A stretch of 64,000 nucleotides of DNA from Runella rosea. GTDB lineage: Bacteria; Bacteroidota; Bacteroidia; Cytophagales; Spirosomataceae. The notes below the pieces were generated by a model. The model ran no database searches. It was not told the origin of the DNA and saw nothing but the letters and a program-made list of their open reading frames with translations. The position numbers and the translations under genes were made by a program. This document shows positions 20,520 to 28,371 of the stretch, in pieces. Each line of letters starts with the position of its first letter. Positions within the stretch are counted from its first letter, which is position 1. The stretch is taken from NCBI RefSeq assembly GCF_003325355.1, contig NZ_CP030850.1, forward strand, positions 2,108,001 to 2,172,000, in the 5' to 3' direction.

Positions 20520-21257
20520 ATGCCGATCAGTGATATTGTAATAGCAATGCTGGAAGATGACCCAATTGACCAGATAAAAATAGAAATTATGCTTGCCGAG
20601 CGCATTTCTTCTAAGTATAAGTACCACTTAGGGGCTACTTATACGCAATTGGAAGATCTTGTTAAGTATCTTAATGACCACGAGGTTGATTTGGTTCTGT
20701 CAGATATTATGATTGAAAACAAACCTATCGGTATAGAGCTTCTTAAAATACTTAGGGATACTCTCGTACCCGTCGTACTAATGACCACCTCCCAAGACCA
20801 AAAGCTATTTTTAGAGGCACAAAAGAACCTCAGCGTTCAGTACCTGATTAAACCTTTTCATGCTATTACGCTTCAATCGGCCATCGAAAACACTCTGGAA
20901 GCGCACAAAAAAAGTAAACAATATAATTTTATAGACAAAAAGTACCTGTACTTGAGCAGCAAGCCAGGTCACCAGGAGCAGGTTTGGTTTACTGAAATTG
21001 TTTATATCGAAGCAGACGACAGCCACTGTTACATACATACGTTCTCCAAAAGGTACGTGCTAAAAAAGTCATTGACTAGGCTGTTGGGAGAAGATTTAAA
21101 CGGACATTTTATTCGTATCCATCACAAATTTGCGGTTAATAAAGTACATATTCAGCAATCGGAGGCCAATACACTTAAACTGGCAGGGCTGGTAGTGCTT
21201 CCTGTGGGGAAGAGTTTTAGAAAAGAGCTGAACAGCTTGCTAAAACGACATATATAA
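20520..21257 (+). CDS. LytTR-family response regulator
   Basis: A 245-aa two-component regulator. The receiver domain (about 5-125) has the acidic pair ED at 12-13, the phospho-acceptor Asp62 in LSDIMIENK, the Thr in LMTTS and the Lys in YLIKPF. A LytTR DNA-binding domain follows (about 145-240: VYIEADDSHCYIHTF, LTRLLGEDLNGHFIRIHHKFAVN, LPVGKSFRKEL). The LytTR part normally contacts direct repeats in promoters. It is the nearest regulator to the two orphan kinases on the other strand and so a likely partner. A second LytTR regulator is at 54047. Confidence 0.92.
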   Translation: MPISDIVIAMLEDDPIDQIKIEIMLAERISSKYKYHLGATYTQLEDLVKYLNDHEVDLVLSDIMIENKPIGIELLKILRDTLVPVVLMTTSQDQKLFLEAQKNLSVQYLIKPFHAITLQSAIENTLEAHKKSKQYNFIDKKYLYLSSKPGHQEQVWFTEIVYIEADDSHCYIHTFSKRYVLKKSLTRLLGEDLNGHFIRIHHKFAVNKVHIQQSEANTLKLAGLVVLPVGKSFRKELNSLLKRHI

Positions 21258-21280
21258 TGCAAAATGATCCAGTTACCACC

Positions 21281-21346
21281 AAAAATATACCATTTACCAT
21301 ATTTTTAGCTATTTTGCTCCAAATGGAATATAAAAATATACCATTT
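21281..21346 (+). promoter_or_regulatory. Repeated AAAAATATACCATTT boxes before an AraC gene
   Basis: The 15-mer AAAAATATACCATTT occurs at 21281-21295 and 21332-21346, with partial inverted versions between them (CCAAATGGAATA). The array ends about 30 bp before the AraC-type gene, so it may be its operator or that of the LytTR regulator. Binding protein unknown. Confidence 0.45.
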
Positions 21347-21377
21347 TTGGTTTTGTACACATACAGTGCATTACCTC

Positions 21378-22211
21378 ATGGCCAGCATAAAGTTAGATTT
21401 TTACTTAACGTACTTCAAAAGAAAACCCTTTGATGAACCCAGCGGAGCTAGGGTCAGAAACAACCTTAAATTGTTCGATTTTGGGTCGGACTACACTTAT
21501 TTTTATTCAATATTACCTGGAAACAACAAAGATTTACGTGTCTTAACTGATTCACTTCAAAGTATCATTGAAGGCGACTACTGTTTAATAAGTATTATTT
21601 ATGACCAAGGGCGACCTTTTGTGGTGGGAATTCGCACTGATTGGCTTATTAATCAGGTTAGAAATCTCCCCTCAGACTTAGATGATATTATCGCTAAAGT
21701 GCTAAGTAACTGGAATAATCAATACAGTTTATTCACTTTGAAATACTCACTATTCCACAAAGAATATCAGCAGGCGGTCAATCCTGACTTGCTGGCAAAA
21801 AGCTACTTTTTTCAGTTTATCCTTCTTTTTATAGATGATTTGTACACACAAATTTTAAGCAAAACCGCGAAGAATTTCAAGGAAATTGATTTACGAAGGA
21901 TTAAAGAGGTAGAGGCGCAAATAACGTACGATTTTAAGAAATCTACTCCTTCAATCAACGAAATGGCAAAAATGGCCGGAATGAGTGTGAGTAAATTCAA
22001 GAATTTATTTTCTGAATTGTTTAAGACCAGCCCCCATCAGCACATTTTAGAAAAAAAAATGATGTATGCCCAGAGCTTGCTTCAAACAGGGAAATATTCT
22101 ATTACTCAGGTAGCCTATCAAGTTGGTTATCACCATCCATCGGGTTTTACGCGTGTGTTTAAGCAAAAATTCAATCACTCACCCAATACTTCCTACTTTG
22201 AAAAATCGTGA
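21378..22211 (+). CDS. AraC-family transcriptional regulator
   Basis: About 277 aa from ATG at 21378; an in-frame GTG at 21366 would add four residues. The N-terminal 180 residues are an unnamed sensing region. The C-terminal 95 residues are a two-helix-turn-helix AraC domain: INEMAKMAGMSVSKFKNLFS, then YSITQVAYQVGYHHPSGFTR and FKQKFNHSP. This type of short-NTD AraC protein is common in Bacteroidota. Its stop overlaps the possible GTG start of the next AraC-like gene, so the two are almost certainly cotranscribed and translationally coupled. Confidence 0.85.
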   Translation: MASIKLDFYLTYFKRKPFDEPSGARVRNNLKLFDFGSDYTYFYSILPGNNKDLRVLTDSLQSIIEGDYCLISIIYDQGRPFVVGIRTDWLINQVRNLPSDLDDIIAKVLSNWNNQYSLFTLKYSLFHKEYQQAVNPDLLAKSYFFQFILLFIDDLYTQILSKTAKNFKEIDLRRIKEVEAQITYDFKKSTPSINEMAKMAGMSVSKFKNLFSELFKTSPHQHILEKKMMYAQSLLQTGKYSITQVAYQVGYHHPSGFTRVFKQKFNHSPNTSYFEKS

Positions 22212-22768
22212 ATATGATCCAAATCCCTTCGACTGTTGAACTTGTGATTCCAGCCGAAAACGCTCAAACGGTAGTCGCACTACTGCTGTCCAATAAGATT
22301 TCTTTTACCCTAACCTCTTCAACTCACAGCGAAAACTCACCCCAAACAATTGACTCTTCCTCCGAGACAGAGCAGGATACAAAGACCTACAGTGCTTTTG
22401 TCTCTGTTAACTCGAAAGTGGCTGTATTTGAATCTATCTGTTTAAAATACTTTAAAAGTAATATAGAACAGTTTCCTCCCAAAGAGGGTAAAATTGCGGC
22501 TGAATTAGGGATTTCTATCGGGTCGTTTAAAAATGGGTTTAAGGCTGTTTATGGAAAAACTTTTCACCAATTATTCATGGAGAAACGAATAGAGTATGCT
22601 AAAACGTTGCTTTTGCAGGGTTTTAGAGCGGTTGAAATATCCCAACGACTCGGGTATTCGCAACACATCAAATTCAACAAAGTTTTCCAGAAATATGTCG
22701 GGATGACGCCTAAAAAATATCAGGACAGTCATAATCTAAAGAAAAAAAGCCAGACTGTACCTCTGTAA
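22208..22768 (+). CDS. Small AraC-type HTH protein
   Basis: A 186-aa protein whose last 100 residues form an AraC-type domain (IAAELGISIGSFKNGFKAVYGKTFHQL, RAVEISQRLGYSQHIKFNKVFQKYVGMTPKKYQ). The N-terminus (about 1-75) is short, with a Ser/Thr-rich linker and no recognised ligand domain. Start may be GTG at 22208, overlapping the previous stop, or ATG at 22214, just behind it. It may act together with the upstream AraC protein. Targets unknown. Confidence 0.8.
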   Translation: MNMIQIPSTVELVIPAENAQTVVALLLSNKISFTLTSSTHSENSPQTIDSSSETEQDTKTYSAFVSVNSKVAVFESICLKYFKSNIEQFPPKEGKIAAELGISIGSFKNGFKAVYGKTFHQLFMEKRIEYAKTLLLQGFRAVEISQRLGYSQHIKFNKVFQKYVGMTPKKYQDSHNLKKKSQTVPL

Positions 22769-22927
22769 TGAGTCTTATGTTTTGGTGGTTGCTACTGTTA
22801 TGAATTCCTGACCCGTTTAACATATCCCCCCTCCATAAACTCCAGTTTTACCTAGTCGTTTTTTCAGTAGAAACAGCATGTCTCTCACCACCGTTGACAG
22901 AATATCTTCTTCTGTCAGCATCACCGA

Positions 22928-23122
22928 TTAGTTATGAAATGAATTGTCGAGAGGAAATTCGAGGGCATGTTCTTCAAAAAGCAGTTGTGTCAACTTCTCC
23001 CCAAACAACCGAAGCTTGGAAAGGCAATAGACGGGGCCTCGATGCAGGTAATTTTCGGCGGACACCCCGATATTGAAGAGAATGGGAAATTCGTCTTTAA
23101 GAAAGAAAAAGTTGGAATCCAT
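22928..23122 (-). pseudogene. Fragment of a type I restriction/DEAD helicase subunit (DUF4145-like N-terminus)
   Basis: The 64 residues read as the N-terminal region that precedes the nuclease and helicase domains in EcoEI-type HsdR proteins: NFFFLKDEFPILFNIGVSAE, then a Y-L segment, LSKLRLFGEKLTQLLFEEHA and DNS. The order F-L-x-x-E-F-P, A-E-x-Y-L, K-L-R-x-F-x-E, D-N-S is the basis for the call, made from memory of the family. No nuclease or helicase part follows, so it is a relic of a lost restriction system. Confidence 0.5.
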
Positions 23123-23500
23123 ACTCTATGATGTGGTTTAGGTGGGGGTAAACGTCGAGCTATTTTGTTTATTCCCCTATTGGTACAATGCTTTGGCAAT
23201 TTACACAAAAGTTACCTGGCCATATTAACAAGATCATAGTTTTTGAAAAATTAAAGAGCATCACCGCCAATAGCCTGTAAGTGTCGGAACATTTTGGATT
23301 CAGATATATACAAACCGAGAACTGATATCTAAAATAGTTGAACTTGGGATGGATTTTGAGGTAAGTGCTCCTTTAGGGTTAAGAAACTGGATTGCTGACA
23401 ATCTAAAAAACTCACCGCAAAAGTATGATACAGGGTGATGTCAAGGATTTTTGACTGACATTCATTTGTAATAATGAGAACAATGAAGCCTTAATTATAG

Positions 23501-23539
23501 GTTTAAACTATTCGATGATTGTTTAAACTATGTTTAAAC
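23501..23539. repeat. Three GTTTAAAC palindromes
   Basis: The octamer GTTTAAAC occurs at 23501-23508, 23521-23528 and 23532-23539, three times in 39 bp, just before the tRNA-Pro terminator. Possibly a protein-binding cluster; no known role. Confidence 0.6.
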
Positions 23540-23546
23540 CAACGAA

Positions 23547-23583
23547 AAAAGCACTTACAACTTTTCGTCGTAAGTGCTTGATT
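23547..23583 (-). terminator. Terminator of tRNA-Pro
   Basis: On the minus strand the hairpin AGCACTTAC / GTAAGTGCT is followed by a run of six T, 10 bp past the tRNA 3' end. Confidence 0.8.
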
Positions 23584-23591
23584 TTCAGATG

Positions 23592-23665
23592 TCGGGATAG
23601 CGGGATTTGAACCCACGACCCCTTGCCCCCCAGACAAGTACACTACCTGGCTGTGCTATATCCCG
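23592..23665 (-). tRNA. tRNA-Pro (GGG)
   Basis: A 74-nt cloverleaf. The acceptor stem is CGGGATA/TATCCCG with discriminator A. The anticodon stem CTTGT/GCAAG encloses loop CTGGGGG, giving anticodon GGG. The T arm contains GGTTCAAAT. CCA is not encoded. It has its own promoter and terminator. Confidence 0.95.
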
Positions 23666-23676
23666 ATTCTTGGGTG

Positions 23677-23706
23677 CAAAAGTAGAAAATTTTATTTAAG
23701 TGTCAA
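23677..23706 (-). promoter_or_regulatory. Promoter of tRNA-Pro
   Basis: Read on the minus strand, TTG (23704-23706), 19-nt spacer, TACTTTTG (23677-23684), the Bacteroidota sigma consensus, 12 bp before the tRNA. Confidence 0.8.
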
Positions 23707-23727
23707 GACAAACTTTATCAGAAAAAT

Positions 23728-24099
23728 TTAATCAGCGTTAAGTTGTTTTGTTTCTTCTTCCAAAAAAATCTGAAACCGTTGTCTCAACCGATGATAAAAG
23801 GCAATCAACTCACGGGCTTCTTTCGTAATAATAGCACCTCCCCCTTTTTCACCTCCCGTCTGTGTCAGTACCAGAGGGCTGCTTGATTGAGCATTAAGTG
23901 AGTTGACCATCTCCCATGCTTTTTTGTAAGACATGCCCATTTGCTTGGCCGCCCGATTGATAGAACCCATTTCATCAATGTGTTCCAAAAGCTCTACCCT
24001 ACCAGGCCCTAAGAACCGATCTTCGGCACTTTCAACCCACAAACTTCCCTTTACGCTAAAATTAAGCTCTTTCAATAAATGTTTTATCGACGTGTCCAT
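23728..24099 (-). CDS. ModE-like winged-helix regulator without ligand domain
   Basis: About 123 aa from ATG at 24099 (in-frame ATGs at 24129 and 24159 would extend it). It matches the N-terminal LysR-like winged helix of ModE: GPGRVELLEHIDEMGSINRA, KQMGMSYKKAWEMVNSLN, then TGGEKGGGAIITKEARELI. The molybdate-binding (TOBE) domains of full-length ModE are missing, so it is one of the single-domain versions that act on molybdate or related genes. I prefer the 24099 start because a 17-bp palindrome lies just upstream at 24139-24155 and the extra N-terminal residues do not resemble the family. No molybdenum genes are in the window. Confidence 0.8.
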   Translation of the reverse strand: MDTSIKHLLKELNFSVKGSLWVESAEDRFLGPGRVELLEHIDEMGSINRAAKQMGMSYKKAWEMVNSLNAQSSSPLVLTQTGGEKGGGAIITKEARELIAFYHRLRQRFQIFLEEETKQLNAD

Positions 24100-24138
24100 A
24101 CTTGTTAAAACTATTTCAAAAATATTTTTCATCCAAAA

Positions 24139-24155
24139 GTACTGATTATCAGTAC
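24139..24155. promoter_or_regulatory. Palindrome upstream of the ModE-like gene
   Basis: GTACTGAT-T-ATCAGTAC is a perfect 8-bp inverted repeat 40 bp before the preferred start of the ModE-like gene, well placed for an autoregulatory operator. Inferred. Confidence 0.5.
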
Positions 24156-24192
24156 CCAAAAATATTTATTCAAAAAAATATTCACCCAACTG

Positions 24193-24222
24193 TTGACACT
24201 GTCAAATTTAAACGTACCTTTG
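24193..24222 (+). promoter_or_regulatory. Promoter of tRNA-Glu
   Basis: TTG at 24193-24195, 19-nt spacer and TACCTTTG at 24215-24222 match the Bacteroidota TTG / TAnnTTTG consensus, 40 bp before the tRNA. Confidence 0.8.
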
Positions 24223-24262
24223 CACCACGTTTCACCCACGCAGCGAATATATGGAACCAGTC

Positions 24263-24334
24263 GGCCCATTCGTCTAGCGGTTAGGACACGACCCTTTCAC
24301 GGTTGAAACAGGGGTTCGATTCCCCTATGGGTCA
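24263..24334 (+). tRNA. tRNA-Glu (TTC), insertion target of island 1
   Basis: A 72-nt cloverleaf. Acceptor stem GGCCCAT pairs with ATGGGTC, anticodon stem CGACC/GGTTG encloses CTTTCAC (anticodon TTC), and the T arm is GGGGTTCGATTCCCC. The 3' part is the left attachment site of island 1; integration restores the complete tRNA. Confidence 0.95.
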
Positions 24335-24355
24335 CAAAATCGCTCTGCGGAAACG
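24312..24355 (+). repeat. attL of island 1
   Basis: 44 bp, from GGGTTCGATTCCCC in the T arm of tRNA-Glu to GCGGAAACG, identical to 33763-33806. Confidence 0.92.
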
Positions 24356-24357
24356 AA

Positions 24358-24392
24358 AAAGCTCCAAAACATCACGTTTTGGGGCTTTTTGC
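24358..24392 (+). terminator. Terminator after tRNA-Glu
   Basis: Hairpin with arms AGCTCCAAAAC and GTTTTGGGGCT followed by TTTT, just inside island 1. A homologous terminator sits beyond the right attachment site at 33811, so the island carries a replacement. Confidence 0.75.
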
Positions 24393-24410
24393 TTTTTGGG
24401 CCATCTCAAA

Positions 24411-24443
24411 ACGTACTGTGAATTTTTTATAAAACGTACTGTG
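24411..24443 (+). promoter_or_regulatory. Candidate arm-type recombinase sites, left end
   Basis: ACGTACTGTG occurs at 24411-24420 and 24434-24443. The reverse complement core CAGTAC occurs within two longer repeats at the right end (33588-33605 and 33703-33720). Placement inside both ends fits integrase or excisionase arm sites; inferred. Confidence 0.5.
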
Positions 24444-24532
24444 GTTTTTTGAGTAAAACCTTAATTATATTAACTTAATGTATAGAATTATTAAATCATT
24501 CATATTATTTAAATAAACTATCATTAGCAGTA

Positions 24533-26992
24533 ATGTCTACTATTATTACTCAAACTCCAGAAAATTACCAAGATACAAAATTATACGCTCTACTTTTAAA
24601 AATAAGTTCTCCTAGTGATGGCTTAGTAGATAAAGTGACAAACTTCATCAATACTGTAAGGCCGCTTCAAGAGTTAATAATTGCAGGACCATTTAAAGAT
24701 TATACTCTTCATAATCCGAATCATTCAAAAAAACTACTCCATTTAGCTGGATTTATCATACCTGAAGAGACGCTTCAGAAGTTATCATCATTAGAGATTT
24801 CTGTTCTAATAATGTCTTTTTACCTACATGATTTGGGAATGGTAGTAACTCAAATCGAACGGGAGAGGATAATAAAATCAACTGATTTTATTGAATTTAT
24901 TCAAACTCATACAGAATATGATGAGAAAATGGAACGAATTCGAAAACTTATTTTGGATGATAATGGAAAAACTAGTAGCGATACACTTACTTATGAAACT
25001 ACTTTATATCAATTGACAGAAGCAGCCTTAGCAGATTTTTTAAGACCTCTTCATGCTACAAAATTACGATATGAAGAATTAATAGATACTGTTAAAAAAA
25101 CCTTTGGAAGGAACGATTTATTTGAAGTTTGTGGAGTTTCTTTCGAAAATGAGCTAATTGAAATCTGTGTAAGCCATAATTTAGGAGCAAATGCTTTGAT
25201 TGAAACAAAGGGGATTTATAATGAACGTTTTCAAAGAAATCAATTAATAAATAATCTCCCACTAAACTCTCAATTTTGCGCTGCTGTTTTAAGAATTGTT
25301 GACATTTTAGACTTCGATAAAGAGAGAACACCTAAATCCCTATTTAACTCATTAGGCATTCAAAATAAATTGCTTCCTGGTTTTGAAATATCTTTAAGAG
25401 AATGGAATAAACATTTATCTATTCATTCTATAGCTATATATGACAACGAAATAGTAATTTCGGGAGATAGTCGCCATCCAACGATTGAGCACACTATAAA
25501 AGAGTTCTGTAAGATTATTGAGTCAGAAATAAGAGAGACACAGACGATAATAAATTCGAACTCTCAAGAAGTTCAATTAAAATATAAATTAAATTTACCA
25601 TTTTTAATAAGGGCAAATATTCGTTCTATTGATTATATTTATAAAGATTTTTCTATAAAGCTGAATGAGTCAGCAATTGTGAATTTACTTATGGGAGAAA
25701 ACCTTTATATAGATTCCCCAGTTGCACTTAGAGAGCTTATTCAAAATTCTATTGATGCTTGTATTATAAGAGCTAAAGTAGAAAAAGTTGGCTACAGCCC
25801 ATTGATTAGGATTTCAATTCATAAAGACTCAGATTCTAGAAGCTGGTTAAAAATAATTGATAATGGGATAGGTATGGATGAATATGTACTCTCAAACTAC
25901 TTTTTTAAAATTGGAAATAGTTATTATAGTTCTAGTGATTTTAAGCGATTTTCATTAAAAAACCAAGTTGATGATTTTGTTTCAATATCTCGTTTCGGTA
26001 TTGGCTTGTTATCAGTTTTTATGATAGGTGAATTAATTAAAGTTACAACTAAGAACGCATTTTCACTTAGAAATGACTTTAAGGAAAGAACACTGCTGAT
26101 TGATGGAACTGATTCTTTAGCAGTTGTAACAGAAAAAGAATTTGGAATTCAAGGTACTACAATTGAAGTTCTTTTAAGGAAAGGCCATGACGATGAATCT
26201 TATTCTACAAAACTATACGGCTATATTAAAGAGAATGTTATAAGACCTCAAATTCCAATAGAATTATATGATTCTTCAGGTAAAACTACTATTGTATCAG
26301 ATAATTACATAAGTGTAAATAATAAGATGAATGAAAAATTAAAAAAATTCAATATTGAACTTGTTCAGATTGACCTTAGTAGATTTAGTAATTTATTAAA
26401 GGGAAAATGTATTTTTTATTTCTTTATAAACCCAGATGAAACACTTTGTTATTATGACAAATCAGGTAAATTATCTTGGGGTTTATACCCACTAAAAGAT
26501 ACATATCTTTTTGAAAATTTTGCAGGCGGTAGCAGAATTACAGTAAATGGAATAATGATGAGGTTGAAAAAGATTGGAAGCCTATTTAATATGAAGAATC
26601 GCCAAACAGCAGTAGTTTTGGATATTGAAGTTTTAGGGGTGAAAGATATCGAATATGATGTATCAAGAGATAGAGTTTTTGGTAAAGGTCTCAGTATAAT
26701 CAGAAAAGAAATATTTACCTCAATCAAAAATGGCTTACAAGCTTTAGGTGTATTTGACAGACTAGATGAAGAAACGGTTAAACATCTTGAAATTTCAAGC
26801 ATACGTAAAGTTTCGTCCGAACCGCTTGATTTTGAATTAATGGAAAAGGTAAAGAAGCTTTTACCGTCGGATAGAAAATGGGAAACTGGAATTCATAAAA
26901 AAATTGCTGATGAATTACAGATTGGAAATTATAAAGCATCACAAATTATCAATGCAATGATTAAATTAGGGAAAGTTATAAAACCAGAATAA
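24533..26992 (+). CDS. HD-domain / GHKL (Hsp90-like) ATPase with C-terminal winged helix, island 1 cargo
   Basis: An 819-aa cytoplasmic protein. Residues about 40-330 carry an HD-type phosphohydrolase signature: LHNPNHSKK (His60, His64), YLHDLGM (His99-Asp100), CVSHNLGA (about 217) and RIVDILDFD (about 255). Residues about 390-620 are a GHKL ATPase of Hsp90/MutL/gyrase type: N box LRELIQNSIDAC (about 400), DNGIGMDE (about 443), RFGIGLLSVF (about 488) and a strand GTTIEVLL. The last 50 residues look like a winged helix (IHKKIADELQIGNYKASQII). It is the only gene at the tRNA end of the island and faces away from the replication genes, a typical cargo position. Nucleotide or nucleic-acid processing coupled to an ATP-driven conformational switch is inferred; anti-phage action is possible but unproven. 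Confidence 0.82.
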   Translation: MSTIITQTPENYQDTKLYALLLKISSPSDGLVDKVTNFINTVRPLQELIIAGPFKDYTLHNPNHSKKLLHLAGFIIPEETLQKLSSLEISVLIMSFYLHDLGMVVTQIERERIIKSTDFIEFIQTHTEYDEKMERIRKLILDDNGKTSSDTLTYETTLYQLTEAALADFLRPLHATKLRYEELIDTVKKTFGRNDLFEVCGVSFENELIEICVSHNLGANALIETKGIYNERFQRNQLINNLPLNSQFCAAVLRIVDILDFDKERTPKSLFNSLGIQNKLLPGFEISLREWNKHLSIHSIAIYDNEIVISGDSRHPTIEHTIKEFCKIIESEIRETQTIINSNSQEVQLKYKLNLPFLIRANIRSIDYIYKDFSIKLNESAIVNLLMGENLYIDSPVALRELIQNSIDACIIRAKVEKVGYSPLIRISIHKDSDSRSWLKIIDNGIGMDEYVLSNYFFKIGNSYYSSSDFKRFSLKNQVDDFVSISRFGIGLLSVFMIGELIKVTTKNAFSLRNDFKERTLLIDGTDSLAVVTEKEFGIQGTTIEVLLRKGHDDESYSTKLYGYIKENVIRPQIPIELYDSSGKTTIVSDNYISVNNKMNEKLKKFNIELVQIDLSRFSNLLKGKCIFYFFINPDETLCYYDKSGKLSWGLYPLKDTYLFENFAGGSRITVNGIMMRLKKIGSLFNMKNRQTAVVLDIEVLGVKDIEYDVSRDRVFGKGLSIIRKEIFTSIKNGLQALGVFDRLDEETVKHLEISSIRKVSSEPLDFELMEKVKKLLPSDRKWETGIHKKIADELQIGNYKASQIINAMIKLGKVIKPE

Positions 26993-27048
26993 TTACCTCC
27001 CTAATTGTTTTAGTATGTATATAAAGTAATTCTTAACAATATTTAGGT

Positions 27049-27264
27049 TTATTCCCTTATTTGTCTCCTTCGATAAGCCTTTTGGCAATTATGCGAACAA
27101 AAGGCAGTATCCACCCTACGGGCTTCAAAGTTCACCTTGCAGTAAAGGCACTCTTTGCGGTAAAACATCCCTATCTCCGTTACTTTTCCATAATGTTCGT
27201 AATGAACTTTGTCTTTCTTAACGCTTACAAAATTGTAGTTGCGGTTGCTTTTCTTCTTTTCCAT
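27049..27264 (-). CDS. Small Cys-rich zinc-finger protein
   Basis: 71 aa, very basic at both ends. A four-cysteine cluster CLYCKV...FCSHNCQ (about 39-60) followed by AYRRRQ looks like a treble-clef/zinc-ribbon nucleic-acid-binding unit. It follows the primase-like gene on the same strand, 170 bp away. Not recognised as a named family. It may bind DNA or RNA for the island. Confidence 0.6.
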   Translation of the reverse strand: MEKKKSNRNYNFVSVKKDKVHYEHYGKVTEIGMFYRKECLYCKVNFEARRVDTAFCSHNCQKAYRRRQIRE

Positions 27265-27281
27265 GTGTCTGAGTTGTTTCT

Positions 27282-27337
27282 GGTTTAGTTTCGCGTTATT
27301 GTTGGTTTATTTTCGGGTTATTGGTGGTTTAAAGGTG
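27282..27337. repeat. Short imperfect tandem repeat
   Basis: GGTTTAGTTTCGCGTTATTG and GGTTTATTTTCGGGTTATTG follow each other, then GGTGGTTTAAAGG. Three TTTCTGCC copies come just after (about 27360-27394). Together with the next hairpin this 170-bp gap is unusually structured. Confidence 0.6.
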
Positions 27338-27394
27338 GCCTAAACAGCCATTTTGACTGGTTTTCTGCCATCATTTCTGCCTAATTTTCTGCCT

Positions 27395-27428
27395 CCCTAC
27401 GCGCGTGCGTGTCGGCACGCGCGTAGGG
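27395..27428. repeat. GC-rich perfect inverted repeat
   Basis: CCCTACGCGCGTGC and GCACGCGCGTAGGG form a perfect 14-bp stem with a 6-nt loop, strikingly GC-rich in an A+T-rich island, 7 bp past the stop of the primase-like gene. There is no T-run, so it may be a structured replication or nicking site rather than a terminator. Confidence 0.8.
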
Positions 27429-27434
27429 AAACGG

Positions 27435-28307
27435 TTACCGCATCAAAAAATACTTCGTCAAATAATCGTTTACGTCTTCATAGGGTTTATACAACTCCCT
27501 GCAATCCGTTACGTTTATCCCTGCCATCGCTAGGGATTTCATTCCCGTTTCCCCTCCGCCATCGTTATCAAGGTAGCCATAAACCGTTTGATGCGTTTTA
27601 AGCAATGAGATTGAGGTTGGGATATTGGAAATAGAATTGAATACGATAACATCACAATTCGGTTCTTTGCCTTGCCAAACGATGTATGAGAGAAAATCAA
27701 TAAAGCCCTCAAAAATCAACGCTGTTGAATTATCCGTTCCTTTCATCGTGGTTATCGCTTTGGGGTTGGTCGATAGCTGTACATAAACGTTTCGCAGTTC
27801 TAAACCCTTCAAATCATTTTCAAAGCAAACAGCAAACTGATTTTTGTCGTTGACTTTAAAATAACACTCTTTCAAGTACTTGGAAGCAATGGCAAACGGA
27901 ATGCCTCGTACATTGCCCAAATACGCTATCAAGGCTTTATTTTCCAGTGCCTTTACTTTGAGTACTTCAATCGCTGATTTTTCATTGTAGGGCTTTATTG
28001 AGCCGCTAAAAGAAAAAGAACGGGTTATTCCGTCGAACGCTTCCAGTAATTGAACGGCATTGGCAAAATCACAGGCTTTTAAGCGACGTACTAACGTGAT
28101 TACATCACCTCCTTTGTCGTCGGTCGTAAAGTCTTTAAAAACGTTTTTATGTGGGTTTACAAAAAATGACGGGGAATGTTCGTCTTTGAAGGGAGAATAA
28201 TAAAGCAATTGCCCGTTTTGCTCTTTTTCGGGTTCAATGCCCATACTCGAAAGATAGGCCGTTATCGGTATAGTCTTTAGGCGTTGTATTACTTCGTTTG
28301 GTATCAT
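27435..28307 (-). CDS. Toprim primase-like protein of island 1
   Basis: About 290 aa from ATG at 28307; an in-frame upstream start would add 20 residues that look unlike the family. The N-terminus resembles the CHC2 module of mobile-element primases (YYSPFKDEHSPSFFVNPHKN, FKDFTTDDKGGDVITLV), but the zinc-binding Cys/His are absent, as in many Bacteroidota element primases. The C-terminal half is a Toprim domain: the glutamate in LIFEGFIDFLSY (about 200) and the acidic D-N-D in YGYLDNDGGGETGMK (about 255). It would make primers on the island's DNA together with the helicase at 28632. The iteron array lies between the two genes. Confidence 0.8.
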   Translation of the reverse strand: MIPNEVIQRLKTIPITAYLSSMGIEPEKEQNGQLLYYSPFKDEHSPSFFVNPHKNVFKDFTTDDKGGDVITLVRRLKACDFANAVQLLEAFDGITRSFSFSGSIKPYNEKSAIEVLKVKALENKALIAYLGNVRGIPFAIASKYLKECYFKVNDKNQFAVCFENDLKGLELRNVYVQLSTNPKAITTMKGTDNSTALIFEGFIDFLSYIVWQGKEPNCDVIVFNSISNIPTSISLLKTHQTVYGYLDNDGGGETGMKSLAMAGINVTDCRELYKPYEDVNDYLTKYFLMR

Positions 28308-28371
28308 TTCTTCTTTTCTTTTTAGCGGCTTAAAACAAACTTTAAAAATTGTATTGACCCTTTGCAAATGC

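Larger units (their letters stand above)
22769..23546. other. Decayed intergenic stretch
   Basis: About 780 bp without an intact gene. It contains a restriction-subunit fragment (22928-23122, minus), a plus-strand open piece at about 23315-23437 encoding RELISKIVELGMDFEVSAPL that I cannot assign, and three GTTTAAAC palindromes at 23501-23539. Confidence 0.6.

Noticed and set aside
24533-26992. Classification as a DNA mismatch repair or Hsp90 chaperone protein
   Set aside because: The GHKL boxes fit, but the N-terminal HD domain and C-terminal winged helix do not occur in MutL or HtpG.
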